Below the pieces are notes generated by a model, which had not been told where the DNA came from, ran no database searches, and saw only the letters and a list, made by a program, of their open reading frames with translations. 64,000 nt of DNA from Anomaloglossus baeobatrachus. Lineage: Eukaryota > Chordata > Amphibia > Anura > Aromobatidae. Below are positions 21,023 through 33,555 of this stretch, in pieces; the stretch's first letter is position 1; each line of letters starts with the position of its first letter. The translations under genes and the position numbers were made by a program. The stretch spans positions 248,001 to 312,000 of the forward strand of contig NW_027442217.1 in NCBI RefSeq assembly GCF_048569485.1, given 5' to 3'.

Positions 21023-21097
21023 TGCATCATGTTTGGTTTTGAGCAGAGACCGTTTTAGAAGGCAGAGTAGCGGTATGGTGACGCTAATAATGGCGTC

Positions 21098-21310
21098 ATC
21101 TTATACCTTTATGATGTTATTGTTTATTCTAAAGCAAACAAGATTTTAGGGTGTATAAAAAGGGAGATTAGATCCGGTGATCCCAACGTATTGTTAACCC
21201 TCTATAAATCACTTGTAAGGCCACATCTGGAATATGGGGTAAAGTCCTGAACAGGTTGATAACCATTGGTTTGAGCATGGTAGGGTGTAGTGCGCATCTT
21301 CCTGCATCCG
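21098..21310. repeat. Inverted copy of the LINE/Gypsy patch of 10083-10283
   Basis: Starting at TATACCTTTATGATGTTATTG this is the reverse complement of the CR1-like and integrase patch found in segments A and B. It joins directly to the cut end of the hAT-1 transposase. It shows that the composite patch moved as a block. Confidence 0.85.
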
Positions 21311-21470
21311 CCATAACCTTCCCTTAGGATATACTGTGCCCTTATCAGATTGGTTGTACAAGGTTGCTTCTCTTATTGGATGGATTTCAAGCTGCATGGA
21401 TAATGTTCATTTAAATGATGTGGATAGAAAGACTGAAGATATCTACATGTAGTCCATCATGAATCAATAC
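21311..21470. other. Junction sequence at the P2 left end
   Basis: Short unassigned stretch leading into the left arm of P2, which begins at 21387. Confidence 0.3.
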
Positions 21471-21749
21471 TATTTTACACAGTCATAAGCAGCCCATGGG
21501 CATTCACCTGCATTCAAACCAATAACAGCTCATAGACCAGACAATCCATCTACCACTGGACCAAAGACAGGAAGTTAAATCCACTGCCTGCGGTAACCAA
21601 CTTAATCCTATAGGCTACTCACACAACAAACCCAACAGAAAGGAAAAAAACATGGCTTCGATTATCCATCCAATGAAAACGCATAACCATTGTGAGCCAT
21701 TGGACAATGCAATTGGACACTTGGTGACATGGTGCACGGCCCAATGAAT

Positions 21750-21836
21750 CAAGTCTTTACTTCATATTCACGGTTTAAGCCCTTGGGTTCTAATGTGCCC
21801 AGAGTACATATCCAGAAAGATTCTCTTTCTTTGAGC
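21750..21836 (-). mobile_element. Penelope-like GIY-YIG endonuclease tail, minus copy (P2 left)
   Basis: The minus strand reads LKERESFWICTLGTLEPKGLN, the C-terminal signature of the GIY-YIG endonuclease that ends Penelope-like polyproteins. It faces the plus-strand copy at 21928-22071, about 90 bp away, forming an inverted pair. The pair recurs at 31901-32222 and 62991-63313. Confidence 0.6.
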
Positions 21837-21927
21837 TAAACACAAGTCAACAATACATTGTAAGCAGATTCTATTACCAGTCCCACACCATTTTGTGACG
21901 CATAATCACACAGTGATCCAATTAACA

Positions 21928-22071
21928 TTCCAAGTCATCGAACATGTCCAAGCCATACGCAGAGGAGGCAATAGAATTAGGAAGCTCAAAGAAAGGGAAT
22001 CTTTCTGGATATATACTCTGGGCACATTGGAACCCAAAGGCTTAAACCATGAATATGAAGTACAGACTTGA
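21928..22071 (+). mobile_element. Penelope-like GIY-YIG endonuclease tail, plus copy (P2 left)
   Basis: 48 codons ending in TGA, with FQVIEHVQAIRRGGN, RKLKERESFWIYTL and EPKGLNHEYEV. This arrangement (a GGN-R motif, then ESFWIYTL, then P-GLN near the stop) is what I know from the GIY-YIG domain of Neptune/Penelope elements. The rest of the element upstream is missing. The 640 bp after the stop is probably its 3' untranslated region (inference). Confidence 0.65.
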
Positions 22072-22711
22072 TTCATTGGGCCATGCATGGACATAATGGA
22101 CATAATTCTAATAGGCAGGACAGGTAATAAGGAGCACAAGTTATATGCTAAAATGTGTTGTGTGACAAGACAGACACAGGAAAGGACATGATAACAGGTG
22201 TAGGGACCAACAAGGTGAGACAAGGGGTATCAGGATAGGGTCAAGTAGGTATGAATGTAGTAATGGGGCAGGCATAGAGAATTGTATGTGAATGTGAATT
22301 ACAATAAATCACTAAGGAAAGGAATATGTGAGTGTGTGCCTAATGTAAACTAATATTGTACTGGCAAAATTATAGATGGAAAGGGAGAAGGGGAGGGGGG
22401 GAGAGAGGAGGCTGTAATTGACTACAAGGGTATGAGTTATGAGTGATCATAGGGATAGTGTTACATAAGTGGAAATACCTATGGAGGACCGGATGTGTAA
22501 GCGCATACCTTATACAAACCTATAGAGTGCTGATGGGTGAGAGTGTGATGTTAGATATAAGACATCCTATAGTGAATAGTGAGCCGTAATCAAGTGCAAC
22601 AGGGATATTTCACGTGACTATGGGAACCTGGAAGGTAAAGAAAGGGGAGAAAAAACTGTTAGACAAGGTAATCAGACATAATGTAACCAGTTGATCAGAC
22701 ATGATCACCTG
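22072..22711 (+). other. Probable Penelope-like 3' flank, no gene seen
   Basis: Non-coding, with purine-rich runs near 22380. Present inverted at 31262-31900 and again at 63314-63954. Confidence 0.35.
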
Positions 22712-23314
22712 GTTTGAGACCCCCTGCCTTACACTATATAGATATCATGTTCATTCCCCATCTATCTTGCTCAGGAGAGCATCTCCCTCCCCCGGCACCA
22801 AGAGCAGCTCATACTGAATTGTTACATTGACTAGTAACACTGCACACAGAAATGCACCTTAATATTCCACTGTTAACCCTTTCCTCCCAGCAGTAACACA
22901 CAACTCCTCACCTTGATATCATGGTGATTTATGGTCAGAATGACTTCAATGCGATCAGTGATTTCTATTCTAGCTCTGCTCACATAGATTTTATATCCAC
23001 ACTCAACTATAGGCCGTTCTTCATATTTTGGGGGCTTTTAGTCAGATATACTAGTTTGTGCCTGTATAGTATTGGTGTAGATGGGAGTGTAGGGCATGGG
23101 TTACATGGCACTGTGGTGGAATACTGATGGGAGGTATTGGTGCTGTGTTTGATGCTTCTACTGGGTATTTTCCTACAAATACTGGAACAGCTCACTGCTT
23201 AGAATGATCCTTCCCAGCTCTATAATATATTATATATACCCCACAATGCAGGCTCACACACACATTTGTCTCAAGTGTGTTGTAGGGACACAGATACAGT
23301 CTTGGTCATGTGAC

Positions 23315-23891
23315 TAAAGGCTACTTTACACACTGCGATATCGGTCCCGATATCGCTAGTGTGGGTACCCGCCCCCATCTGTTGCGCGACACGGGCAAAT
23401 CGCTGCCCATGCCGCACAACACCGACCAGACCCGTCACACATACTTACCTGCCCGGCGACGTCGCTGTGTCCGGCGAACCGCCTCCTTTCTAAGGGGGCG
23501 GTCCGTGCGGCGTCACAGCGACGTCACTGAGCGACCGCCCAATAGCAGCGGAGGGGCGGAGATGAGTGGCCGGAACATCCCGCCCACCTCCTTCCTTCCT
23601 CATAGCGGCTGGGAGGCAGGTAAGGAGAGGTTCCTCGTTTCTGCGGTGTCACACGGAGCGATGTGTGCTACCGCAGGAGCGACGAACTACATCGTTACTG
23701 CTGCAGTAACGATAATCGAGAATGGAGACCCATGTCACCGATGAGCGATTTTGCACGTTTTTGCAACGATGCAAAATCGCTCATCGGTATCACACGCAGC
23801 AACATCGCTAATGCGGCCGGATGTGCGTCACAAATTCCGTGACCCCAACGACTCCGCATTAGCGATGTCGCAGCGTGTAAAGCCCCCTTTA
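23315..23891. mobile_element. MITE with long terminal inverted repeats (copy B)
   Basis: Same element and hairpin as at 7203, in the left arm of P2. A handful of substitutions separate it from copy A and very few from copy C. Confidence 0.75.
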
Positions 23892-25297
23892 GTGGGAGTG
23901 GTGTACAGGGTCTTAGCAGTAAAGAGTATTCCATATTTCTGCCAGATACCCACAGAGATATTGAAATCTGAAAAAAGAGACTTCTGCTCATTGAAGGTAA
24001 GAACTGCTCACATAGCGTTCAACTCCACAGCAAACGAGTGCTCTAGCACTGGCATCTCAGCAGGGATATTCCCCTACTACACATGTGTGTCTAGGTCACT
24101 GTGACAGTTTACAGGACATAACTCAGGGCACCTAGACAGAAGGCAGAGGGACTACTTTCTATTTCTGGTGTAGAGCTTAGTACAATATATATATATTTAT
24201 ACTATTACATGGGACACATGTACCTTGTATTACCATTATTCGCTGTATATGAACCCCTTTTCTCCAGGCATTATTTGTCTATAGCATTTTTCACGAACCT
24301 GAGGCAACTGAGAACCCTTCAGTGAAGGAATTCCACTAACCCTCACAATACCTACCAGGGGCCTCCCTGCAGTAACTCAGGTAGTTGTACCCATTCTCTT
24401 TCCGCATTCTATGTGTTCTTCTTCTTTCTTCTTTTTTTTCTTTTTTCTTCTTTTTATTTCTATCATGTAGTTCAGGGGTTTATAGATATATGTCCTGCAT
24501 CTCATATTTCCTTTAGTGGTGCTTCTTACCCATTCTCATATCATTTACCCTAGTATTTCATGATCCTGAGGCGACTGAGAACCCTTTAATAAAGGAATCC
24601 TTTTTCACCTGAATTGTCAAGTGATACTTACCAGTGACTATCACGTAATGTTACAGGTAGTTCCATTTTCTTCCTCTTCTTTCTCTCCTTTCTTCTTTGT
24701 CACACGGTCCATTGTGTTATAGCCCACGTGTCATGATAACACTTGTACCATCTTTTCATTTAGATTCCACCTACAATTATTTACCGATTCCAGTTCTGGA
24801 ATAGGCTTTCATCATCTACTCACTAGAATTCTCAAGTTCATAAGGTACTGAGACATATACATGTTCACACCATTATAAAGAACAAAGTATAAACATTGAG
24901 GTTTTTCTCACACCCATGTTCCTGTGTTCTTTGATATGATATGTGTTCATTTCCTTCACTATATAGGATTGCAAGTTTTCCATTTGTACCTTAATGGCAA
25001 TGACGCTATACAATTGAACACATATCATCCTGTTATCCATATAGGTGTGTATTTACCTGCTTGACTATTTTTGGTTGTTTGATCCAGAATGTTTCTCCAG
25101 ATAGGTCATGTGGAAATTTTCTTTCCTCAGTACAAATGTTTTCACTATGGCTTTGGAAAATTTTTTTGTATGTGCATCATGGTCATTTGACCCATTGTAC
25201 TCTCAAGTAGCAATATATTGTACTGTTATGTTGTACTATGTACTAATTACGTGTTTATATGGTTTTGTAACCCTTTATGATCTTAGATAACTTTATC

Positions 25298-25335
25298 CTT
25301 GATAAAGACCTAAAAACAAGCTCGAAACGTTGGAT
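25298..25335 (+). ncRNA. Degenerate hammerhead-like motif (copy B)
   Basis: As at 9185, but stem II reads GACCT against AGCTC, so one pair is lost. Relic. Confidence 0.35.
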
Positions 25336-25746
25336 GAATTATCCTTTTGCACAAATAAAGAATTTTCAGCATTCTAAGAGTTCTTTTCTTACGTTATTGA
25401 TCACTATAGTGTGCCAGAGCTATTTCTATTGAATTGACTCTTATTTTTTCTGAGCACCTGCTATATACACAGTGAGCCAGACATATTCAATTTTCATTCA
25501 GAAGGCAGAGGGAAGCCTTAGCAGCTGAGCCTATATCTTGGCTTGTGAGCATTAGAACAGGCCGGCGATTACAGGGTAACATGAAAAATGTCCAGCTTGC
25601 ATTATGACTAGAACATGACAATATCCTTTTAAGTACTAACCTATGATGCGTTCCTAAGCAGTTGATGTTATATGTTCTACATTTCATTTTCTGCATACTT
25701 TCCAAGTAGTAGAATTTGCTTTGATATAGGCAACTGGATTTTCACA

Positions 25747-26005
25747 ATGAAAAGGCAAAGGATAACGCCCGAAAAAGACGCCATACATTATGTCAGTGCC
25801 ATCACTGACAAACCTGGATTGACCATGAAATACATCAATCCCCTTAAAGGTGAGTTAAAACAAGTTTTAACTAAATTGCCTTAATATTGTCATGCATTAG
25901 AATGACTGTCTTAGGTAATGATAAATATTTTCTACAGGAAGAGGAGTGTTTGCTGAAACTGAAATCGAAAAAGGGAGTTTTGTTGCAGAATATCGAGGTG
26001 AGCTC
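25747..26005 (+). pseudogene. KMT5A-like SET-domain exons, truncated (copy B)
   Basis: Exon 25747-25849, 88 bp intron 25850-25937 with intact GTGAGT donor and TTTCTACAG acceptor, second exon from 25938. The encoded residues match copy A throughout, ending ..EYRGEL before the integrase fragment. The start codon lies three bases inside the P2 spacer, so the P2 arms hold only the upstream flank and not the exons. Function is doubtful because most of the SET domain is absent. Confidence 0.7.
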
Positions 26006-26247
26006 ACGTATGCACTTACGATGGTAGACAACTACTCGAGATTTATGGTTGTGGTACAAGTCAAAGATCTAATGGCCCATACTGCAGCGAAGGTCTTCCA
26101 AGCACACTTATGCAGACCTCATGGCTACTCAGAGAGAGTCCTCACAGATCAAGGCACTGCCTTTGAAGCGGAAATCTTCAAGGACTTCTGCAGCTTTTAC
26201 CGATGCAGGAAGATGCGTACTACACCCTACCATGCTCAAACCAATGG
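26006..26247 (+). mobile_element. Ty3/Gypsy integrase fragment joined to the SET exon (copy B)
   Basis: Same joint and same fragment as at 9893. Fossil. Confidence 0.85.
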
Positions 26248-26398
26248 TTATCAACCTGCTCAGGACTTTACCCCATATTCCAGATGTGGCCTTACAAGTG
26301 ATTTATAGAGGGGTAACAATACGTTGGGATCATCGGATCTAATCTCCCTTTTTATACACCCTAAAATCTTGTTTGCGTTAGAATAAACAATAACATCA
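26248..26398 (-). mobile_element. CR1-like LINE fragment (copy B)
   Basis: Same patch as at 10135-10285, reading LYKSLVRPHLEYG on the minus strand. Confidence 0.65.
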
Positions 26399-27130
26399 TA
26401 AAGGTATAGCAGTACCGTTTCAAAGTTTCGGTGTCCCAAGCAGCATTCCATCAGCCTCTGGAAGGTTCCTGGCAAATTGCACAGCTCGAAGGGCATGCTT
26501 TTGAACTCGCAGAGACCCATCGGGGTGGCAAAGGCGGTCTTCTCCCGGTCTGCCTCAGCAACGGACACTTGCCAATAGTGACTAGTGAGATCAAGGGTAG
26601 AAAAATAATTTGCAGTTGTCAATGCAGCTAGCTATTCCTCAATACAGGGGAGTGGTGCTGTCCTTCTTCTTTAACAGGACCAACGGAGCTGCCCAGAGGC
26701 TACAACTGTCACGGATAACCCCAGCCTCCTTCATGTTGCTCAACATGTCCTTGGTACACTGGTAATGTGCAGGTAGATTTGGCTTATATCTCTCTTTGAT
26801 GGGTGGGTGTGCACTTGTGGGGATGTAGTGTTTGACCCCTTTTATTTTTCAAAAGTCTAGCGGATGTTTGCTGAAGACTTGCTCGTATTCTTGCACTAGC
26901 CTGTAGACCCCCTTCTTGTGATGTGAAGGTGTGGAGTCAGTGCCTACGTGTAATTCCTTACACCACTCCTCTGGCTGACTTGGTGAGCTGTCACTGAATG
27001 GGTGGGCTGAAGCAATGGTGGATGCTGCTGTTTGGATAGCATGTGTATCTACTGAGAACAGCTTATCAATGGTGGCAAATCGGAGCAGCTTAATCTTTTG
27101 CTCTCCGCAGTTCAACACTCTCATGGGCAC
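26399..27130 (-). mobile_element. Ty3/Gypsy RT fragment (copy B)
   Basis: Same as 10286-11017, oriented against the integrase fragment. Fossil with several breaks. Confidence 0.8.
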
Positions 27131-28013
27131 TCTTCCCTTCCATATTAATGAATAAAACTATGATGTAAATAGCATATAGATACCCCACAAATGCAGATAA
27201 AAGTAGGTTATGGGAAAAGGGGGAAGAGAGAAACAGGAAAATAGTGGAATAAAGTATACCTTCCAGGTGGGAGAGGAAATGGCAGCACAGCCAGTGGAGG
27301 TGAAGCAAGGGGAGCCTGCAACTAAAGAGTTGAGAGCGTTATCACATGGTGACTGAGCCTGATTGTAACGGGAGCATAGAGGTGCCGATCCTGTCTTACC
27401 TGCGTTGGTGTAGAAGTGGGTGTCCTGTGGTGGAGTCAGCTATGTGCAGTGGTGGCCGTGGGTTCTTTTATGTGCGACCGTAGTAATAGCTGTGCCCACT
27501 TCCTGTATGGGAGTGGAATGCAGTGAGGCTAATGGAACGCACGCCTGCGCATTTGTGTTTAACGTCGCGCATGTGCAGAACGGAGAAAAGGCTGCGCTCA
27601 CTTCCTAATGAAAGGGAGTGAGACGCAGCTGGGAAGGGAAGGGAAAAGATTAGGGTTTGGGGATGATGAAAGGGCTTTCTACGGGCAAGGATGGCAAAGG
27701 GTGGCAGTGACGGAAAGTCAGGCAGATGGTCCTGTCCTGTCCTGTCCGTCCGTCTTTTTGTATCATGAATTGGAAAGACTGCAAGGGGGAGGGGAGGTGC
27801 TTGTGCCCAAAAGGAGGAGTTATTCAGATTCATTGCAGTGGGCGGCGGCTGCAAAAAGCACCATTCTCCTTGTTTTTGCTCTGCAAAACAGCCTTTTCAA
27901 GGGTTTGGCTTGGGTGACAAAATGTCTTCTGTAGGCGTGGGTTTGTCTCCCTCTCCCTAAGATGTGTCCGGTATAGGCCAGGGTGCCACTCAAGGCCGTA
28001 ACCAATTCGGGTT

Positions 28014-28229
28014 ATAGCTTCTCGGCCTTTTGGCTAAGATCAAGTGTAGTTTCGGAGGACGCTACCTTGGTCGGTACTGGAAGGTGCCTGGGATTGCACG
28101 TCTGCCGGCCTTGAGGGAGTGTGTGCGCCTTCTGGTGACACATAGCCCTCTTGTGCCTGGACGGTTCCCAGGCAACGGGAGGCGATCACCTTTGTTATTT
28201 TGAAGTCCTACTGATAAACAGAAAAAAAA
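28014..28229 (+). pseudogene. U2 snRNA head (nucleotides 1-37) plus A-tailed insertion (copy B)
   Basis: 28014-28050 is U2 1-37, followed by the same insertion body and eight A's (28222-28229). The rest of U2 and its 3' box are absent because the fold-back of P2 begins at 28230. Not functional. Confidence 0.85.
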
Positions 28230-28641
28230 TGAAAATCCAGTTGCCTATATCAAAGCAAATTCTACTACTTGTAAAGTATGCAGAAAATGAAATGTAGAAC
28301 ATATAACATCAACTGCTTAGGAACGCATCATAGGTTAGTACTTAAAAGGATATTGTCATGTTCTAGTCATAATGCAAGCTGGACATTTTTCATGTTACCC
28401 TGTAATCGCCGGCCTGTTCTAATGCTCACAAGCCAAGATATAGGCTCAGCTGCTAAGGCTTCCCTCTGCCTTCTGAATGAAAATTGAATATGTCTGGCTC
28501 ACTGTGTATATAGCAGGTGCTCAGAAAAAATAAGAGTCAATTCAATAGAAATAGCTCTGGCACACTATAGTGATCAATAACGTAAGAAAAGAACTCTTAG
28601 AATGCTGAAAATTCTTTATTTGTGCAAAAGGATAATTCATC

Positions 28642-28677
28642 CAACGTTTCGAGCTTGTTTTTAGGTCTTTATCAAGG
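28642..28677 (-). ncRNA. Degenerate hammerhead-like motif (copy C)
   Basis: Mirror of 25298-25335 in the right arm of P2, with the same stem mismatch, so the change predates the fold-back. Confidence 0.35.
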
Positions 28678-30082
28678 ATAAAGTTATCTAAGATCATAAA
28701 GGGTTACAAAACCATATAAACACGTAATTAGTACATAGTACAACATAACAGTACAATATATTGCTACTTGAGAGTACAATGGGTCAAATGACCATGATGC
28801 ACATACAAAAAAATTTTCCAAAGCCATAGTGAAAACATTTGTACTGAGGAAAGAAAATTTCCACATGACCTATCTGGAGAAACATTCTGGATCAAACAAC
28901 CAAAAATAGTCAAGCAGGTAAATACACACCTATATGGATAACAGGATGATATGTGTTCAATTGTATAGCGTCATTGCCATTAAGGTACAAATGGAAAACT
29001 TGCAATCCTATATAGTGAAGGAAATGAACACATATCATATCAAAGAACACAGGAACATGGGTGTGAGAAAAACCTCAATGTTTATACTTTGTTCTTTATA
29101 ATGGTGTGAACATGTATATGTCTCAGTACCTTATGAACTTGAGAATTCTAGTGAGTAGATGATGAAAGCCTATTCCAGAACTGGAATCGGTAAATAATTG
29201 TAGGTGGAATCTAAATGAAAAGATGGTACAAGTGTTATCATGACACGTGGGCTATAACACAATGGACCGTGTGACAAAGAAGAAAGGAGAGAAAGAAGAG
29301 GAAGAAAATGGAACTACCTGTAACATTACGTGATAGTCACTGGTAAGTATCACTTGACAATTCAGGTGAAAAAGGATTCCTTTATTAAAGGGTTCTCAGT
29401 CGCCTCAGGATCATGAAATACTAGGGTAAATGATATGAGAATGGGTAAGAAGCACCACTAAAGGAAATATGAGATGCAGGACATATATCTATAAACCCCT
29501 GAACTACATGATAGAAATAAAAAGAAGAAAAAAGAAAAAAAAGAAGAAAGAAGAAGAACACATAGAATGCGGAAAGAGAATGGGTACAACTACCTGAGTT
29601 ACTGCAGGGAGGCCCCTGGTAGGTATTGTGAGGGTTAGTGGAATTCCTTCACTGAAGGGTTCTCAGTTGCCTCAGGTTCGTGAAAAATGCTATAGACAAA
29701 TAATGCCCGGAGAAAAGGGGTTCATATACAGCGAATAATGGTAATACAAGGTACATGTGTCCCATGTAATAGTATAAATATATATATATTGTACTAAGCT
29801 CTACACCAGAAATAGAAAGTAGTCCCTCTGCCTTCTGTCTAGGTGCCCTGAGTTATGTCCTGTAAACTGTCACAGTGACCTAGACACACATGTGTAGTAG
29901 GGGAATATCCCTGCTGAGATGCCAGTGCTAGAGCACTCGTTTGCTGTGGAGTTGAACGCTATGTGAGTAGTTCTTACCTTCAATGAGCAGAAGTCTCTTT
30001 TTTCAGATTTCAATATCTCTGTGGGTATCTGGCAGAAATATGGAATACTCTTTACTGCTAAGACCCTGTACATCACTCCCAC

Positions 30083-30658
30083 TAAAGGGGGCTTTACACG
30101 CTGCGACATCGCTAATGCGGAGTCGTTGGGTCACGGAATTTGTGACGCACATCCGGCCGCATTAGCGATGTTGCTGCGTGTGATACCGATGAGCGATTTT
30201 GCATCGTTGCAAAAACGTGCAAAATCGCTCATCGGTGACATGGGTCTCCATTCTCGATTATCGTTACTGCAGCAGTAACGATGTAGTTCGTCGCTCCTGC
30301 GGTAGCACACATCGCTCCGTGTGACACCGCAGAAACGAGGAACCTCTCCTTACCTGCCTCCCAGCCGCTATGAGGAAGGAAGGAGGTGGGCGGGATGTTC
30401 CGGCCACTCATCTCCGCCCCTCCGCTGCTATTGGGCCGTCGCTCAGTGACGTCGCTGTGACGCCGCACGGACCGCCCCCTTAGAAAGGAGGCGGTTCGCC
30501 GGACACAGCGACGTTGCCGGGCAGGTAAGTATGTGTGACGGGTCTGGTCGGTGTTGTGCGGCATGGGCAGCGATTTGCCCGTGTCGCGCAACAGATGGGG
30601 GCGGGTACCCACACTAGCGATATCGGGACCGATATCGCAGTGTGTAAAGTAGCCTTTA
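30083..30658. mobile_element. MITE with long terminal inverted repeats (copy C)
   Basis: Inverted copy of the element at 23315 in the right arm of P2, hairpin retained. Confidence 0.75.
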
Positions 30659-31900
30659 GTCACATGACCAAGACTGTATCTGTGTCCCTACAACACACTT
30701 GAGACAAATGTGTGTGTGAGCCTGCATTGTGGGGTATATATAATATATTATAGAGCTGGGAAGGATCATTCTAAGCAGTGAGCTGTTCCAGTATTTGTAG
30801 GAAAATACCCAGTAGAAGCATCAAACACAGCACCAATACCTCCCATCAGTATTCCACCACAGTGCCATGTAACCCATGCCCTACACTCCCATCTACACCA
30901 ATACTATACAGGCACAAACTAGTATATCTGACTAAAAGCCCCCAAAATATGAAGAACGGCCTATAGTTGAGTGTGGATATAAAATCTATGTGAGCAGAGC
31001 TAGAATAGAAATCACTGATCGCATTGAAGTCATTCTGACCATAAATCACCATGATATCAAGGTGAGGAGTTGTGTGTTACTGCTGGGAGGAAAGGGTTAA
31101 CAGTGGAATATTAAGGTGCATTTCTGTGTGCAGTGTTACTAGTCAATGTAACAATTCAGTATGAGCTGCTCTTGGTGCCGGGGGAGGGAGATGCTCTCCT
31201 GAGCAAGATAGATGGGGAATGAACATGATATCTATATAGTGTAAGGCAGGGGGTCTCAAACCAGGTGATCATGTCTGATCAACTGGTTACATTATGTCTG
31301 ATTACCTTGTCTAACAGTTTTTTCTCCCCTTTCTTTACCTTCCAGGTTCCCATAGTCACGTGAAATATCCCTGTTGCACTTGATTACGGCTCACTATTCA
31401 CTATAGGATGTCTTATATCTAACATCACACTCTCACCCATCAGCACTCTATAGGTTTGTATAAGGTATGCGCTTACACATCCGGTCCTCCATAGGTATTT
31501 CCACTTATGTAACACTATCCCTATGATCACTCATAACTCATACCCTTGTAGTCAATTACAGCCTCCTCTCTCCCCCCTCCCCTTCTCCCTTTCCATCTAT
31601 AATTTTGCCAGTACAATATTAGTTTACATTAGGCACACACTCACATATTCCTTTCCTTAGTGATTTATTGTAATTCACATTCACATACAATTCTCTATGC
31701 CTGCCCCATTACTACATTCATACCTACTTGACCCTATCCTGATACCCCTTGTCTCACCTTGTTGGTCCCTACACCTGTTATCATGTCCTTTCCTGTGTCT
31801 GTCTTGTCACACAACACATTTTAGCATATAACTTGTGCTCCTTATTACCTGTCCTGCCTATTAGAATTATGTCCATTATGTCCATGCATGGCCCAATGAA

Positions 31901-32222
31901 TCAAGTCTGTACTTCATATTCATGGTTTAAGCCTTTGGGTTCCAATGTGCCCAGAGTATATATCCAGAAAGATTCCCTTTCTTTGAGCTTCCTAATTCTA
32001 TTGCCTCCTCTGCGTATGGCTTGGACATGTTCGATGACTTGGAATCTTAATTGGATCACTGTGTGATTATGCGTCACAAAATGGTGTGGGACTGGTAATA
32101 GAATCTGCTTACAATGTATTGTTGACTTGTGTTTAGCTCAAAGAAAGAGAATCTTTCTGGATATGTACTCTGGGCACATTAGAACCCAAGGGCTTAAACC
32201 GTGAATATGAAGTAAAGACTTG
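31901..32222. mobile_element. Penelope-like GIY-YIG tail pair (P2 right / P3 left)
   Basis: Mirror of the pair at 21750-22071: the minus copy ends at 31901 and the plus copy covers about 32136-32222. Both still show ESFWI-TLGTLEPKGLN. Confidence 0.6.
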
Positions 32223-32592
32223 ATTCATTGGGCCGTGCACCATGTCACCAAGTGTCCAATTGCATTGTCCAATGGCTCACAATGGTTATGCGTTTTCATT
32301 GGATGGATAATCGAAGCCATGTTTTTTTCCTTTCTGTTGGGTTTGTTGTGTGAGTAGCCTATAGGATTAAGTTGGTTACCGCAGGCAGTGGATTTAACTT
32401 CCTGTCTTTGGTCCAGTGGTAGATGGATTGTCTGGTCTATGAGCTGTTATTGGTTTGAATGCAGGTGAATGCCCATGGGCTGCTTATGACTGTGTAAAAT
32501 AGTATTGATTCATGATGGATTTCAGACTACATGTAGATATCTTCAGTCTTTCTATCCACATCATTTAAATGAACATTATCCATGCAGCTTGA

Positions 32593-33130
32593 TGCCTTGT
32601 GGACTCGGTCTAGGGACTTTGGCTTCAACTAGAGGATCACTTGGCTACATGGCTTCAATCTAGGGGCTCCAATTCCGATTGGAGATCATAACCGCAATCT
32701 AGGGATTTCGACTCCGGCTGCCAGGATTATACCATATCATCATACCAGAGACTACTTAAGGAAGAAACCCAGGTTGGACAATTTTGTCACCTGGCTACAG
32801 ACTTTGCAGACCTCAGCCAGCTTCCTAAATCTGGCGCTATTCTATTGTCGGTGGGTGCCCGACAAATTACACAGCTATGTAAAATTTTGGTTTATGAAAC
32901 TTCAAATCCAGTGACTGATTATTATGTTTTCTAATGTCCTGATTTAAAAAAAAAAAAAATATTTTTTTTTTAACCATCAAATATTGATTTTGTACAATCC
33001 ATGTGTGAAGTTACATACAAGTGACATGAACAAGAAAAATACTTATTGTAACCAAAAATATTCACAATTTTATATATAAAATACATTTATTTATTGTACA
33101 GTCATTCTGCAACTTTATTAGAAATTTATT
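32593..33130. other. P3 left flank, no gene seen
   Basis: Mirrored at 62085-62630. It contains poly-A/T runs near 32945 and an open stretch of about 60 codons without recognisable motifs. AATAAA-type signals (TTTATTTATT on the plus strand near 33085) belong to the end of the neighbouring disrupted coding sequence on the minus strand. Confidence 0.35.
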
Positions 33131-33555
33131 CTTGCACTTTTTCCTTTTCTCTAAATCCCCCTTTTCTCTTATAGAAGGCCTGTGGATCTTCTCTGTGAAG
33201 CATCCGGCAATCATGTTCACGTTTCATTTACTTTGGTATCGTCGTTCCATCTCCTTGATATTCCGATGAAAACCTTCTTGTTCTTCCCACCAGCACCAAG
33301 GTTTTCAGACAAGTAGTCCAAATAGGAATGTAAAAAATGTAACTTCAAATTCATTAGACAACCCAAGGCTTTGAAACGTTTCAGCATGTTCTCCACGATG
33401 GACTTAAATTTTGATTCTTTGTTGTTACCTAGAAACGTATTTATTGCTTCTTTCAAAGAGTCCCAAGCCCTTTTTTCAACAGTTTTCATTATTGTTTAAA
33501 ACACGTCATCCTTCATTCATGGGTTTCTGAATATCCGAACCCACAAAAATGCTTT

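Larger units (their letters stand above)
17781..21097 (-). mobile_element. hAT-1 element, 3' half with terminal inverted repeat and satellite
   Basis: The end at 17781 begins TAGTGATGAGCGAGTAC and is followed by repeated CTCGGG/CCGAGC blocks that form subterminal hairpins. Reading inward: about 400 bp of unique 3' sequence, a 118 bp tandem array, 3' untranslated sequence and the C-terminal half of the transposase. The element is cut at 21097 by a LINE/Gypsy patch, so the 5' half and its terminus are absent. The plus-strand fragment at 4811-6107 is from the same family and overlaps in the acidic linker region. Confidence 0.85.
22712..28229 (+). repeat. Segment B: direct duplicate of segment A
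   Basis: Colinear with 6387-12115 but without the 202 bp hammerhead-bearing insertion. Its left 3.0 kb is also the left arm of P2, and its right 2.5 kb is the P2 spacer. The offset to segment A is 16113 at the SET exons. Confidence 0.93.
21387..32592. repeat. Palindrome P2: 4.36 kb arms around a 2.5 kb spacer
   Basis: 21387-25744 is the reverse complement of 28230-32592 (paired positions sum to about 53974, drifting by a few bases through small indels, including a 7 bp one near 21464). The spacer 25745-28229 holds the SET/Gypsy mosaic and the U2 head. The inner left edge lies three bases before the SET-exon ATG, and the inner right edge lies directly after the A-tail of the insertion in U2. 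The arms differ at scattered bases only. The outer 1.4 kb of the right arm is shared with P3. Confidence 0.94.
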
